A DNA stretch of 64,000 nt from Planctomycetia bacterium (lineage in GTDB: Bacteria > Planctomycetota > Planctomycetia > Pirellulales > JALHLM01): contig JAWXBP010000072.1 in NCBI GenBank assembly GCA_034440135.1, positions 1 through 64,000 of the forward strand. The letters are read 5' to 3'. How positions within the stretch are numbered: the stretch's first letter is position 1; every line of letters starts with the position of its first letter. Shown piece after piece: positions 8,394-15,788 of this stretch. The translations under genes were made by a program, and so were the position numbers. The notes beneath the pieces were generated by a model that was not told the origin of the DNA, ran no database searches, and saw only the letters and a list, made by a program, of their open reading frames with translations.

Positions 8394-10613
8394 ATGCGAA
8401 AACTGCAGACTGGCGCAGTGTTCTGTTGGGTGTTACTCGGCGCTGGGTGCGCGCCAGTAATGGCCTGGGCAGCCGACGAGATCGATCGCGCCGCGCTGGA
8501 ACAGGCGTTCACCGGCGACATCGCCCCAATTCTGGAACGGCACTGCGCGGATTGCCACAACGCCGACGCCCCGGAACACGAGTTGGACCTCTCCAGCCTG
8601 GCCGGCGCGTTGAAAGGAGGCGTCTCCGGGCCGGCCGTCGCTCCGGGCCGCGCCGCCGAGAGTATGGTGCATCGCTTCGTCCAGCTGGACGGCGACCCGC
8701 ACATGCCGCCCGAAGGACAATTGAATGCGACCGAAATCGCCACGCTCGCCAAATGGATCGACAGCCTGCCGGCGTCGCTCGCCTCGGCGGAAAAAAAAAT
8801 CCGCGATGAAGATCGCGCTCATTGGTCCTATCTGCCCGTCGTGCGTCACGAGCCGCCCAGCGTTTCCAACCCCGACTGGGTGCGCAATGCGATCGACGCC
8901 TTCGTCTTGGCCGGTTTGGACCAAGCCGAACTAAGCCCGTCGCCGGAAGCGACGAAGTTAGCCCTCGTTCGCCGCGCCACGTTCGACTTGATCGGCCTGC
9001 CGCCGACGCCGGAGGAAGTGCAATCATTCCTAGCGGATGAATCGCCGGACGCCTACGAAAAACTGATCGATCGACTCCTGGCGAGCGAGCACTACGGCGA
9101 ACGTTGGGGTCGGCACTGGCTGGATGTCGCGCGGTACGCCGACTCGGACGGCTTCGAGTTCGATATGGACCGGCCGCAGGCGTACAAGTATCGCGACTAC
9201 GTGATTCGCTCCTTCAACGAAGACAAGCCCTACGATCGGTTCATCGAAGAACAGATCGCCGGCGATGAAATCGCGCCGGGCAATCAAGACGCGCTCATCG
9301 CTACGGCGTTCCTGCGAAACGGGCCGACGATCGACAACCAGAAGAACGAAAAGATTCGCCTCGACGAGTTGGACGACGTCGTCTCGACAACGAGCGCCGT
9401 CGTCATGGGGCTGACCGTCGGTTGCGCTCGCTGCCACGACCATAAGTACGACGCCATCCCGCAGCGCGACTATTACCGCATGCTGGCCGTGTTCAACAGC
9501 ATGGAACGGGAGATGGTCGACGACGTGATGTGCGTTCAGGATATCGGCCGCAACCCGCGCGAGACGCACGTGTTGTTGCGCGGCGAGCCGCACATGAAAG
9601 GCGACGTCGTCGAGCCAGGCGTGTTGAGCGTGCTGGAAACGCTGCCGGTGCAATTCCCCGAATCGCCGGAACACGCCGCTTCGACGGGTCGACGCGCAAC
9701 ATTGGCGCATTGGCTTGCGCGGCCGGAGAACCCACTCACCGCGCGGGTGATGGCCAACCGCATCTGGCACTATCACTTCGGCCAAGGGCTGGTCCGCACG
9801 CCCAGCGACTATGGCGTGCGTGGCGAGCGCCCCACGCATCCGGAGTTACTTGATTGGCTGGCTAGCGAGTTCGTCGCCGGCGGCTGGCGCATGAAGCCGC
9901 TGCATCGGCAGATCATGCTCTCGAGCACGTATCGCCAGGCCTCCGTGCAGGACGTGGAAAAGTCCAAGCACGATCCGCAGAACGTTTGGTTGTGGCGCTT
10001 CCCGCTCAAGCGCAACGAAGCCGAGGTGATTCGCGACACGATTCTCTCCGTTGCGGGCACGCTCAACACGCAAATGTTCGGCCCCGGCGTCCATCCGCGG
10101 ATCGACCCGAGCGTCATCGCCACGGGCTCGACGAGCAAATGGCCCGTCGTGGAAAAAGAAGGCCCCGAGCAATGGCGCCGCAGCGTGTACGTGTTCGTCA
10201 AACGCTCGGTGCTGGTGCCCATGCTCGAAGGCTTTGACGCCCCGAACGCGACCACGACCTGCGACCGTCGCTTAGTGACGACGGTGCCGACGCAGTCGCT
10301 GCAACTGATGAACAACGTCTTCGGTAACGACCAGGCGCTCTTGATGGCCCAGCGGCTGCGCCGCGAGGCCGGCGCGGAACTGCCAGCCCAAATCGACCGC
10401 GCCTACTGGCTCGCCTTCCAACGCCCCGTGACAGACGGGCAACGGGCCGCGGCCGTGGAATTCGTTCAAGCCGAGACCGAGCAGCACGTAGCTAGGCTAA
10501 AGGACGACGCCTCGGTTTACGAAGCCGACCGCGCGAACGTCGCGGCGGAACGAGCGCTGGCGGACTTTTGCCATGTGCTGCTCAATGCGAATGAGTTTGT
10601 GTATGTGGAGTAG
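8394..10613 (+). CDS. PSCyt1-DUF1549-DUF1553 planctomycete cytochrome protein
   Basis: The 739-aa product has a signal peptide (1-27), a planctomycete cytochrome c domain with heme motif CADCH (RHCADCHNADAPEHELDL) and DPHMPPEGQL, then DUF1549 (starting HWSYLPV; WGRHWLDVARYADSDGFEFD; second heme motif CARCHDHKYDAIPQRDYYRM) and DUF1553 (PLTARVMANRIWHYHFGQGLVRTPSDYG to the LLNANEFVYVE end). It is shorter than many relatives, with little sequence between the DUF1549 and DUF1553 parts. The ATG at 8394 directly precedes the signal peptide; ATG 8379 and GTG 8337 are in-frame alternatives. Such genes usually sit next to a DUF1501 gene, which here follows after a two-gene interruption. Confidence 0.88.
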   Translation: MRKLQTGAVFCWVLLGAGCAPVMAWAADEIDRAALEQAFTGDIAPILERHCADCHNADAPEHELDLSSLAGALKGGVSGPAVAPGRAAESMVHRFVQLDGDPHMPPEGQLNATEIATLAKWIDSLPASLASAEKKIRDEDRAHWSYLPVVRHEPPSVSNPDWVRNAIDAFVLAGLDQAELSPSPEATKLALVRRATFDLIGLPPTPEEVQSFLADESPDAYEKLIDRLLASEHYGERWGRHWLDVARYADSDGFEFDMDRPQAYKYRDYVIRSFNEDKPYDRFIEEQIAGDEIAPGNQDALIATAFLRNGPTIDNQKNEKIRLDELDDVVSTTSAVVMGLTVGCARCHDHKYDAIPQRDYYRMLAVFNSMEREMVDDVMCVQDIGRNPRETHVLLRGEPHMKGDVVEPGVLSVLETLPVQFPESPEHAASTGRRATLAHWLARPENPLTARVMANRIWHYHFGQGLVRTPSDYGVRGERPTHPELLDWLASEFVAGGWRMKPLHRQIMLSSTYRQASVQDVEKSKHDPQNVWLWRFPLKRNEAEVIRDTILSVAGTLNTQMFGPGVHPRIDPSVIATGSTSKWPVVEKEGPEQWRRSVYVFVKRSVLVPMLEGFDAPNATTTCDRRLVTTVPTQSLQLMNNVFGNDQALLMAQRLRREAGAELPAQIDRAYWLAFQRPVTDGQRAAAVEFVQAETEQHVARLKDDASVYEADRANVAAERALADFCHVLLNANEFVYVE

Positions 10614-10616
10614 CAA

Positions 10617-10958
10617 GTGGCCGAACAGGTTATGTTTCATTACACCGACGAGGCTGGTTTCAAGGCTATCTCGTCACAGATCGCCTGGACTTTCTTGGCC
10701 GGGCAGCCGCCGGGAGGGCGACCGATTGGCGCTTACTTTACTACGAAAAATCCGCAGTTTCCACGACTATTCAAGTTGGCCATACCGCGGTGGAAACGGG
10801 CGTACGTATTCGCTTTTGCCGACGTGAGTGATCTCAAGGGATTAAGTGGCGGACGCGGTGAGTACGTTTTTTATTCTCCAACCGACTACACTGTAGATGT
10901 GACGCGTCAACGATTTTGTGGGAGGGTCGAACTATGGAAATCGGCGGAACCGACGTGA
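10617..10958 (+). CDS. HYD1-like ADP-ribosyltransferase domain protein (small stand-alone)
   Basis: The 113-aa product looks like a single HYD1-signature ADP-ribosyltransferase domain, a fold known from bacterial polymorphic toxins. Visible landmarks are the N-terminal HYT (FHYTDEAGFKAI, H8), the GAYFTT motif (Y40) and the C-terminal GGRGEYVFYSPTDYTVD segment (Asp 90/94), which would be the H, Y and D of the signature. There is no signal peptide or toxin-delivery domain. The GTG at 10617 is chosen because GGAG lies 6 bases upstream, overlapping the end of the preceding gene; ATG 10632 is possible. The next gene overlaps by 25 bases. The family call is from motif recognition; toxicity or a target is not shown. 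Confidence 0.6.
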   Translation: MAEQVMFHYTDEAGFKAISSQIAWTFLAGQPPGGRPIGAYFTTKNPQFPRLFKLAIPRWKRAYVFAFADVSDLKGLSGGRGEYVFYSPTDYTVDVTRQRFCGRVELWKSAEPT

Positions 10959-11347
10959 TCTTTGCCGTTCCAGCGGAATTGGACGCCTTGTCCATAACCG
11001 TTGAGCGCTCAGTGGCTCTTTGGCCGCAGTGCGTGGTCGTGGACGACGCAGATGGATTCATGCACCGCGGACAACACTTTCATTTAATGATGCGGCGAGA
11101 TCGTGAAGAGCATCTTATCTTCCGCGACGTCAATGCTAAGACTTCCTGGGAAGATGAAGGCTGCACGGAAAGCAATGCTGCTGACATGCTGCAATTCATC
11201 TCACGCCCCGTAGCAGGTGACGCCGCACTACAAGAAGTCACTCTCGTCTACTTCAGCAATCGAGAGGCAATCCGCGAGTTGGTGGAAAACATCCGAGCAA
11301 ATCTAACGTCGCAGCCCCAATCGCCGTCAATGCGAACACGCACGTAG
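10934..11347 (+). CDS. Hypothetical protein, candidate partner/immunity protein of the HYD1-like gene
   Basis: I do not recognise the family of this 137-aa product. It is cytoplasmic by appearance (no signal peptide or membrane segment), moderately acidic, with an N-terminal beta-rich part (MEIGGTDVIFAVPAELDAL) and a helical end (NREAIRELVENIRANL). The strong ribosome binding site GGGAGGG lies inside the upstream gene and the two genes overlap by 25 bases in different frames, which points to translational coupling and matched production. That arrangement is usual for toxin/immunity or toxin/antitoxin pairs, but function is inferred only from position. Confidence 0.55.
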   Translation: MEIGGTDVIFAVPAELDALSITVERSVALWPQCVVVDDADGFMHRGQHFHLMMRRDREEHLIFRDVNAKTSWEDEGCTESNAADMLQFISRPVAGDAALQEVTLVYFSNREAIRELVENIRANLTSQPQSPSMRTRT

Positions 11348-11361
11348 AACAAATCGCCACA

Positions 11362-11411
11362 GTCGCCTTTCGCTCCGCGAAAGGGCGCTCTTTCGCGGAG
11401 CGAAAGGCGAC
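11362..11411. repeat. Perfect 22-bp palindrome with 6-base loop
   Basis: The arms at 11362-11383 and 11390-11411 are exact complements (GTCGCCTTTCGCTCCGCGAAAG and its reverse), with loop GGCGCT. There is no T-tract after it, so it is not a standard intrinsic terminator. It lies between the partner gene of the HYD1-like pair and the DUF1501 gene. Confidence 0.9.
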
Positions 11412-11455
11412 CATGACGAGCGACTACTCAAACGCAACGCAATTCCAGCATTTTC

Positions 11456-12925
11456 ATGTCAAACAATCAATCCAACTCCCAACGCTGCAACTGGGGCCAA
11501 TGGCCCACGATCTGGAACCGGCGCAAATTCCTGCAAACCACCGGCGGCGGCTTTGCCTCGCTGGGCTTGCAATATTTGCTCGGTCGAGAGGGCAAGCTCG
11601 CGGCCGATGACCGCGCAGCGCTCAATCCCCTCGCGCCGCGGCCGCCGCATCATGCGCCGAAGGCGAAGAGCGTGATCTTTCTTTTTCTTTACGGCGGGCC
11701 GAGCCAGGTCGATACGTTCGATCCCAAGCCGGAACTCGAAACCTGGCACGGGCAGCCAATCCCGGTCTTCAAGGCCGAGGACGCCTTCTTCGGTGACACC
11801 AAGCCGACCGCGTTCAAAACGCCGTACACGTTCGCCAAGTATGGCGAGTCTGGCCTGACCGTCTCGAACATGTTTCCCGAGATCGCCAAGTGCGCCGACG
11901 ATTTGTGCGTGATCCGTTCGATGTACTGCGAATCGAACAACCATGCCCCGGCGCTCTTCCAGATGAACACCGGGTTCCTGATTCCCGGGCGGCCCTCGAT
12001 GGGTTCCTGGGTTACGTATGGGCTCGGCGCGGAGACCGATCGCCTGCCGGCGTTCGTCGTGATGTGGGATCATCGTGGCGGTCCGATCGGCGGCGCGCAG
12101 AATTGGTCGTCCGGCTTCCTGCCAGCCGCGTACCAGGCCACGCCGCTCCGGAGCCAGGGCGATCCGATCGTCGATCTCAAACCGCCGAGCAACATCTCGC
12201 CGGAACAACAGCTTGCGCGATTGAAGCTGCTCGCGAAGCTCAATGAAGAACATCTCGCTGAACATCCCGGCGAATTGGATTTGGCGGCGCGGATCGCCAG
12301 CTACGAGTTGGCGTATCGAATGCAAATGGCCGCGCCGGAAGTGATCGACATCGAGCAAGAGACCGCGGAAACGCACCAGCTTTACGGCATCGACCAGCCG
12401 GTCAGCTCGTATTTCGGCAAGCAATGCCTGATGGCCCGGCGAATGGTCGAGCAAGGCGTGCGGTTCATCCAGCTTTACTCCGGCGGCGGGCATCAACAAG
12501 AAAGCTGGGACGCCCACTTCGGCATCAAGGAGAACATGGACCTGCATTGCCCGGAGATCGACCGGCCCATCTACGGGCTGCTCACGGATCTCAAACAGCG
12601 CGGGCTACTCGATGAGACGCTCGTCATCTGGGGCGGCGAGTTCGGTCGCATGCCGACGAACCAAGGCTCGGTGGGCCGGGACCACAACCCGCGCGGCTTC
12701 ACGATGTGGCTGGCCGGCGGCGGCGTGAAAGGCGGCATGACCTACGGCGCCACGGACGAATTCGGCTACGCGGCCGTCGAAAACCGCGTCTCATTGCCGG
12801 ACCTGCACGCGACGTGCCTGCACCTGCTGGGCCTCGATCATCTCCGCCTCACCTACCGCCACATGAGCCGCGACATGCGTTTGACGGATGTGAGCGGGAC
12901 GGTATTGCATGAGTTGCTGGCGTAG
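11456..12925 (+). CDS. DUF1501 domain protein with Tat-type signal
   Basis: The 489-aa product has an N-terminal Tat motif (NRRKFLQTTGGG, near residues 22-33), then the DUF1501 domain, related to the alkaline-phosphatase/sulfatase fold: VIFLFLYGGPSQVDTFDPKP near the start, the HAPALFQMNTG segment, SYFGKQCLMARRMVEQGVRFIQLYSGGG in the middle, and LVIWGGEFGRMPTNQGS...GRDHNPRGFTMWLAGGGVKGG near the end. DUF1501 genes normally pair with DUF1549/DUF1553 genes in planctomycetes, as here. Export of a folded, perhaps metal-containing protein by Tat is implied. The substrate is unknown. Confidence 0.88.
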   Translation: MSNNQSNSQRCNWGQWPTIWNRRKFLQTTGGGFASLGLQYLLGREGKLAADDRAALNPLAPRPPHHAPKAKSVIFLFLYGGPSQVDTFDPKPELETWHGQPIPVFKAEDAFFGDTKPTAFKTPYTFAKYGESGLTVSNMFPEIAKCADDLCVIRSMYCESNNHAPALFQMNTGFLIPGRPSMGSWVTYGLGAETDRLPAFVVMWDHRGGPIGGAQNWSSGFLPAAYQATPLRSQGDPIVDLKPPSNISPEQQLARLKLLAKLNEEHLAEHPGELDLAARIASYELAYRMQMAAPEVIDIEQETAETHQLYGIDQPVSSYFGKQCLMARRMVEQGVRFIQLYSGGGHQQESWDAHFGIKENMDLHCPEIDRPIYGLLTDLKQRGLLDETLVIWGGEFGRMPTNQGSVGRDHNPRGFTMWLAGGGVKGGMTYGATDEFGYAAVENRVSLPDLHATCLHLLGLDHLRLTYRHMSRDMRLTDVSGTVLHELLA

Positions 12926-12927
12926 TC

Positions 12928-13269
12928 ATGACTAAACCATTTCTTAAAGGCGCAATTCCTGCGTTGGCGGAGGAATTGCGAACTCTGCTTGTCGAGGAAG
13001 GAGAACCCGAACTCGCGGAGCAGGTGCCGCAGCTACAGATTGTTGACCGTTGCAGGTGCGGGTGTACTTCTTGCGCGACGATCTATACTGTGCTTCGTCC
13101 GACAAATGGTTGGAAAGAGCCGCACCGGAACGTCATGCTCTCTTGTTGCACGGGATATCTCATCCTCGATGTTGTGGAAGGAAACATTGTGTGCATCGAA
13201 GTGCTCGACAGGGATGACTATCGTCGGAAGCTGGATGAGGTGCTACCCTTAGCAGCCTCGTCTTCTTGA
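12928..13269 (+). CDS. Small hypothetical protein with CxCxxC cluster
   Basis: The 113-aa product begins two bases after the DUF1501 stop codon, so it is probably translated with it. It carries a cysteine cluster RCRCGCTSCATIYT (near residues 47-60) and a further CC pair (MLSCCTGYLILDVVEGN), which could bind a metal. No signal peptide is seen. I do not recognise a named family. The composition (AT-richer than its neighbours in part) and the unrelated function suggest a recent neighbour rather than a partner of DUF1501. Confidence 0.6.
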   Translation: MTKPFLKGAIPALAEELRTLLVEEGEPELAEQVPQLQIVDRCRCGCTSCATIYTVLRPTNGWKEPHRNVMLSCCTGYLILDVVEGNIVCIEVLDRDDYRRKLDEVLPLAASSS

Positions 13270-13301
13270 GTCGCCATCTTCTCGATTTCTAGTTCGACCA
13301 C

Positions 13302-14276
13302 GTGCAAAGAATCCTCATCACCGGCGGCGCCGGGTTTATTGGCAGTCACTTGGCCCAGGCGCTCGTCGCTCGGGGTGATCGCGTCACCGCCGTGGATGAC
13401 GAATCGACCGGCTCGGCCAGCAATCTCGCACCGCTCTTGGGGAATCCAACCTTCACCTACCATCGCGGGACGCTCGCCGATCGCGAGTTGACTCGACGCC
13501 TCGTGGCCGATGTCGACGAGGTTTATCACCTGGCCGCGGCGGTCGGCGTGCAACTCATCGCCAGCAGCCCGATTCATACGATCGAGGCCAACGTCTATCT
13601 GACGGAGATTTTGCTCGCGGAGCTGCGCCGGCGGCAGGAAGCCGGGGCGAAGGTCAAACTCTTCCTCGCCAGTACCAGCGAGGTTTACGGTAAAAATCCC
13701 AAGCCGGAGTGGAATGAGGAAGACGACCTGGTGTTCGGCCCCACGACCCGGGCTCGATGGTCGTACGGCGTCTCGAAGGCGATCGACGAGTTCCTGGCGC
13801 TCGCCTATTTTCGGCAACACGGCCTACCGGTCGTCGTGGCGCGGTTTTTCAACGTCGTCGGCCCGCGCCAGACGGGACAATACGGCATGGTGCTTCCGCG
13901 ACTCGTCGACGCCGCGCTCGCCGGCGGGCCGCTGATCGTCCACGACGACGGCCGGCAAACCCGTTGCTTCGCGCACGTGCGCGACGTCGTGCAAATGGTC
14001 TTGGCCTTAATGCGGGAACCCCGCGCCGTCGGCGAAGTGTTCAACTTGGGCAGCGACCAGCCGATCAGCATTCTGGATTTGGCGGAACGCGTGCGAGCAA
14101 TCGCCAACCCGGCGGCCGGCATCGCGTTCCAAAGCTACGCGGAAGCATTTCCGGCGGATTTTGAGGACGTCCGCGCACGGGTTCCGTGCCTCGACAAACT
14201 GCGCGGCGTGATTGGCCAACTCCCGGCGACGCCGCTCGACGAGATCATCCGCGAAGTCGTGGCGTCGAAGCGCTAA
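13302..14276 (+). CDS. NAD-dependent epimerase/dehydratase (UDP-sugar epimerase type)
   Basis: The 324-aa product is an extended short-chain dehydrogenase/reductase. It shows the nucleotide-binding TGGAGFIGSHLA motif at residues 7-18, D32 at the end of the second strand (NAD preference), the STSEVYG segment near 124-130, the catalytic Y155xxxK159 (SYGVSK) and the RFFNVVGPRQ motif typical of UDP-glucose 4-epimerase and UDP-glucuronate decarboxylase relatives. It starts with GTG. The exact sugar product cannot be decided from sequence. It could feed the polysaccharide locus a few kilobases further on. Confidence 0.85.
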   Translation: MQRILITGGAGFIGSHLAQALVARGDRVTAVDDESTGSASNLAPLLGNPTFTYHRGTLADRELTRRLVADVDEVYHLAAAVGVQLIASSPIHTIEANVYLTEILLAELRRRQEAGAKVKLFLASTSEVYGKNPKPEWNEEDDLVFGPTTRARWSYGVSKAIDEFLALAYFRQHGLPVVVARFFNVVGPRQTGQYGMVLPRLVDAALAGGPLIVHDDGRQTRCFAHVRDVVQMVLALMREPRAVGEVFNLGSDQPISILDLAERVRAIANPAAGIAFQSYAEAFPADFEDVRARVPCLDKLRGVIGQLPATPLDEIIREVVASKR

Positions 14277-14400
14277 AGCGTCGTGCCTCGGTAGCGGAGA
14301 GAACGACGCGTGCGCAACGACGGCGCGCGGCTTGGCAACGCCTTCTCCCCGAGGTCAAAGTCCTCGGCTACAGACGAGTGATCGAATCGACGCAAACGAA

Positions 14401-14739
14401 TTACACGTCAATCGCCGGTTGGCCGACGTAGAGCTGCAGCACCTGGCTTTGGACTTTGATCGCGCGGATCAAGACCCAGACTTGTTCCGGGGAGAATTTC
14501 TCCGGATCGGAACTGGCGAGGGTTTCCAGCTCTTCGGTCATGGCCGCATGTTGATCCGTCGCGGCTTGGAGACGGAGGCCCATCTCCTGCCAGGCTTGCG
14601 TGAGGCGGCCGCTGTCGCCGAGGTCGTCCAAGTTGCCGACATGATTCGCGAGCAGCAGACAGAGCCGCGCCACGTCCCGGGGCAACGCGTCCGGTTGCAG
14701 GTTCTCAATGCAATTGGCCAGGTCCTGGCAAGTCAACAT
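14401..14739 (-). CDS. Small helical hypothetical protein
   Basis: A 112-aa, mostly helical cytoplasmic protein that I do not recognise (begins MLTCQDLANCIENLQPD, ends VLQLYVGQPAIDV). A longer frame begins at 14895, but the ATG at 14739 has a purine-rich GAAGGGG upstream and the added N-terminal sequence looks random and Arg-rich. It stands alone between convergent or gene-free stretches. No motif suggests a function. Confidence 0.55.
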   Translation of the reverse strand: MLTCQDLANCIENLQPDALPRDVARLCLLLANHVGNLDDLGDSGRLTQAWQEMGLRLQAATDQHAAMTEELETLASSDPEKFSPEQVWVLIRAIKVQSQVLQLYVGQPAIDV

Positions 14740-15338
14740 GATGTTCCCCTTCTCAGCGGTAATAAGCCCTACAAGTTCTTCGCGGCCGGCCGACCTGGGG
14801 TCAGGTCTGAGCCCGTTTAGATCTGTTCCGAAATCTCGCCGCCTGCCTGACGCACGGGTTTGGCATTGGACAAGAACTGCCGCGAACGCGGTCATTCCAA
14901 TCCCGCTACGTCATCGGCCCTGGAAACTCCGACGCGGAAATCCGCGCTGTCGTTCCCGCCGATAAACAACTTTAGCTCAACTTCGCGCGTCGACCGAAAA
15001 TTATATTCAAGGCGATCAAGACGTGACGCGCATAGCGATTGTAGAAGTTGTGCCCCCGCCGGGGTACGCGTTACTCAACAGGCGTTTAACGTACGGCGCG
15101 TAAGTCGCCGGTGGCGCAATCGGCAGAAGTCGCATGAACAGAATGGTTATTCTTCGCTCACCACTCAGAGGATGGGGGCGGACACTTGGGGTCACGACTA
15201 GCCGAATCTCCGAAATACTAGCCCGACGCGCAAGCGAGGGGGAGTCGACGTTGTCCATGAGTACACGCTGTACTCAATTCAAAGCCCGCTCCCCCTCGCT
15301 GGCGCGTCGGGTTAGTAGGAGATTGACCGATGGACCGT
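14740..15338. other. Gene-free region with one LARRASEGE palindrome
   Basis: About 600 bases without a credible gene. It contains a LARRASEGE-family palindrome at 15218-15315. A CAGGTCTGAGCCCGTTT stretch near 14802 looks like a remnant of a REP-type sequence, but I saw no partner copy. The remaining frames are short and have low coding quality. Confidence 0.55.
15218..15315. repeat. LARRASEGE-family palindromic repeat, copy 1
   Basis: The 27-base arms at 15218-15244 (CTAGCCCGACGCGCAAGCGA onward, ending GGGGGAG) and 15289-15315 are almost exact complements around a 44-base loop. Translated, the left arm gives LARRASEGE, a string often seen in false planctomycete proteins. Other copies are at 15670-15760 and 47199-47300. 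Confidence 0.92.
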
Positions 15339-15614
15339 TTACTTCCGATCCGTCGCAATGGCCGTCACAGTCAGTACCGCCAGGAGGGCGATTTCGCCGG
15401 TCATGAGTTTGACGCCGTGCGCGTCGATGAAATCCATCAGCGCCGAACGCGCAGGTCCGGCCGAGGAATGCATCTCCACCGACCGCACATCGCGCAAGGC
15501 CAGCACGAAGTAGCAACACGCGGTGATGAAAAACGCCACGCCCACGACGAGCAGCAGGCCATAGGCCCAGTTGATATGCCGCAACGAGCTCGCGAAGTCC
15601 TTCACGTGATTCAT
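15339..15614 (-). CDS. Small two-helix membrane protein, unknown
   Basis: A 91-aa product (start at the ATG at 15614, MNHVKDFASSLRHINW) with two hydrophobic segments: about 15-38 (WAYGLLLVVGVAFFITACCYFVLAL) and about 70-88 (LMTGEIALLAVLTVTAIA), separated by a polar loop. The frame can be extended upstream to 15656 but without support. It sits between the two LARRASEGE palindromes. No family recognised. Confidence 0.5.
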   Translation of the reverse strand: MNHVKDFASSLRHINWAYGLLLVVGVAFFITACCYFVLALRDVRSVEMHSSAGPARSALMDFIDAHGVKLMTGEIALLAVLTVTAIATDRK

Positions 15615-15669
15615 CACACCGCCCGAAACGTGTCCATTTGCACGAACCAGCGCCACTATTTCAAAACAT

Positions 15670-15760
15670 GCACACTAGCCCGACGCGCAAGCGAGGGGGA
15701 GTACACGCGGACCATCGATCGACGTCTACTCCCCCTCGCTGGCGCTAAGGGCTAGTGTGC
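15670..15760. repeat. LARRASEGE-family palindromic repeat, copy 2
   Basis: The left arm starts GCACACTAGCCCGACGCGCA and the right arm ends GGGCTAGTGTGC, so the pairing extends a few bases further out than in copy 1. The inner arms hold AAGCGAGGGGGAGT against ACTCCCCCTCGCT. It lies 355 bases from copy 1, flanking the small membrane-protein gene. Confidence 0.92.
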
Positions 15761-15788
15761 CGAATTCTTGCCGACGTGCAACGGAGAC

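Noticed and set aside
15016-15258. A minus-strand frame containing LARRAS
   Set aside because: It is a translation of the palindromic repeat; the same string appears at other copies and is a known type of false protein.
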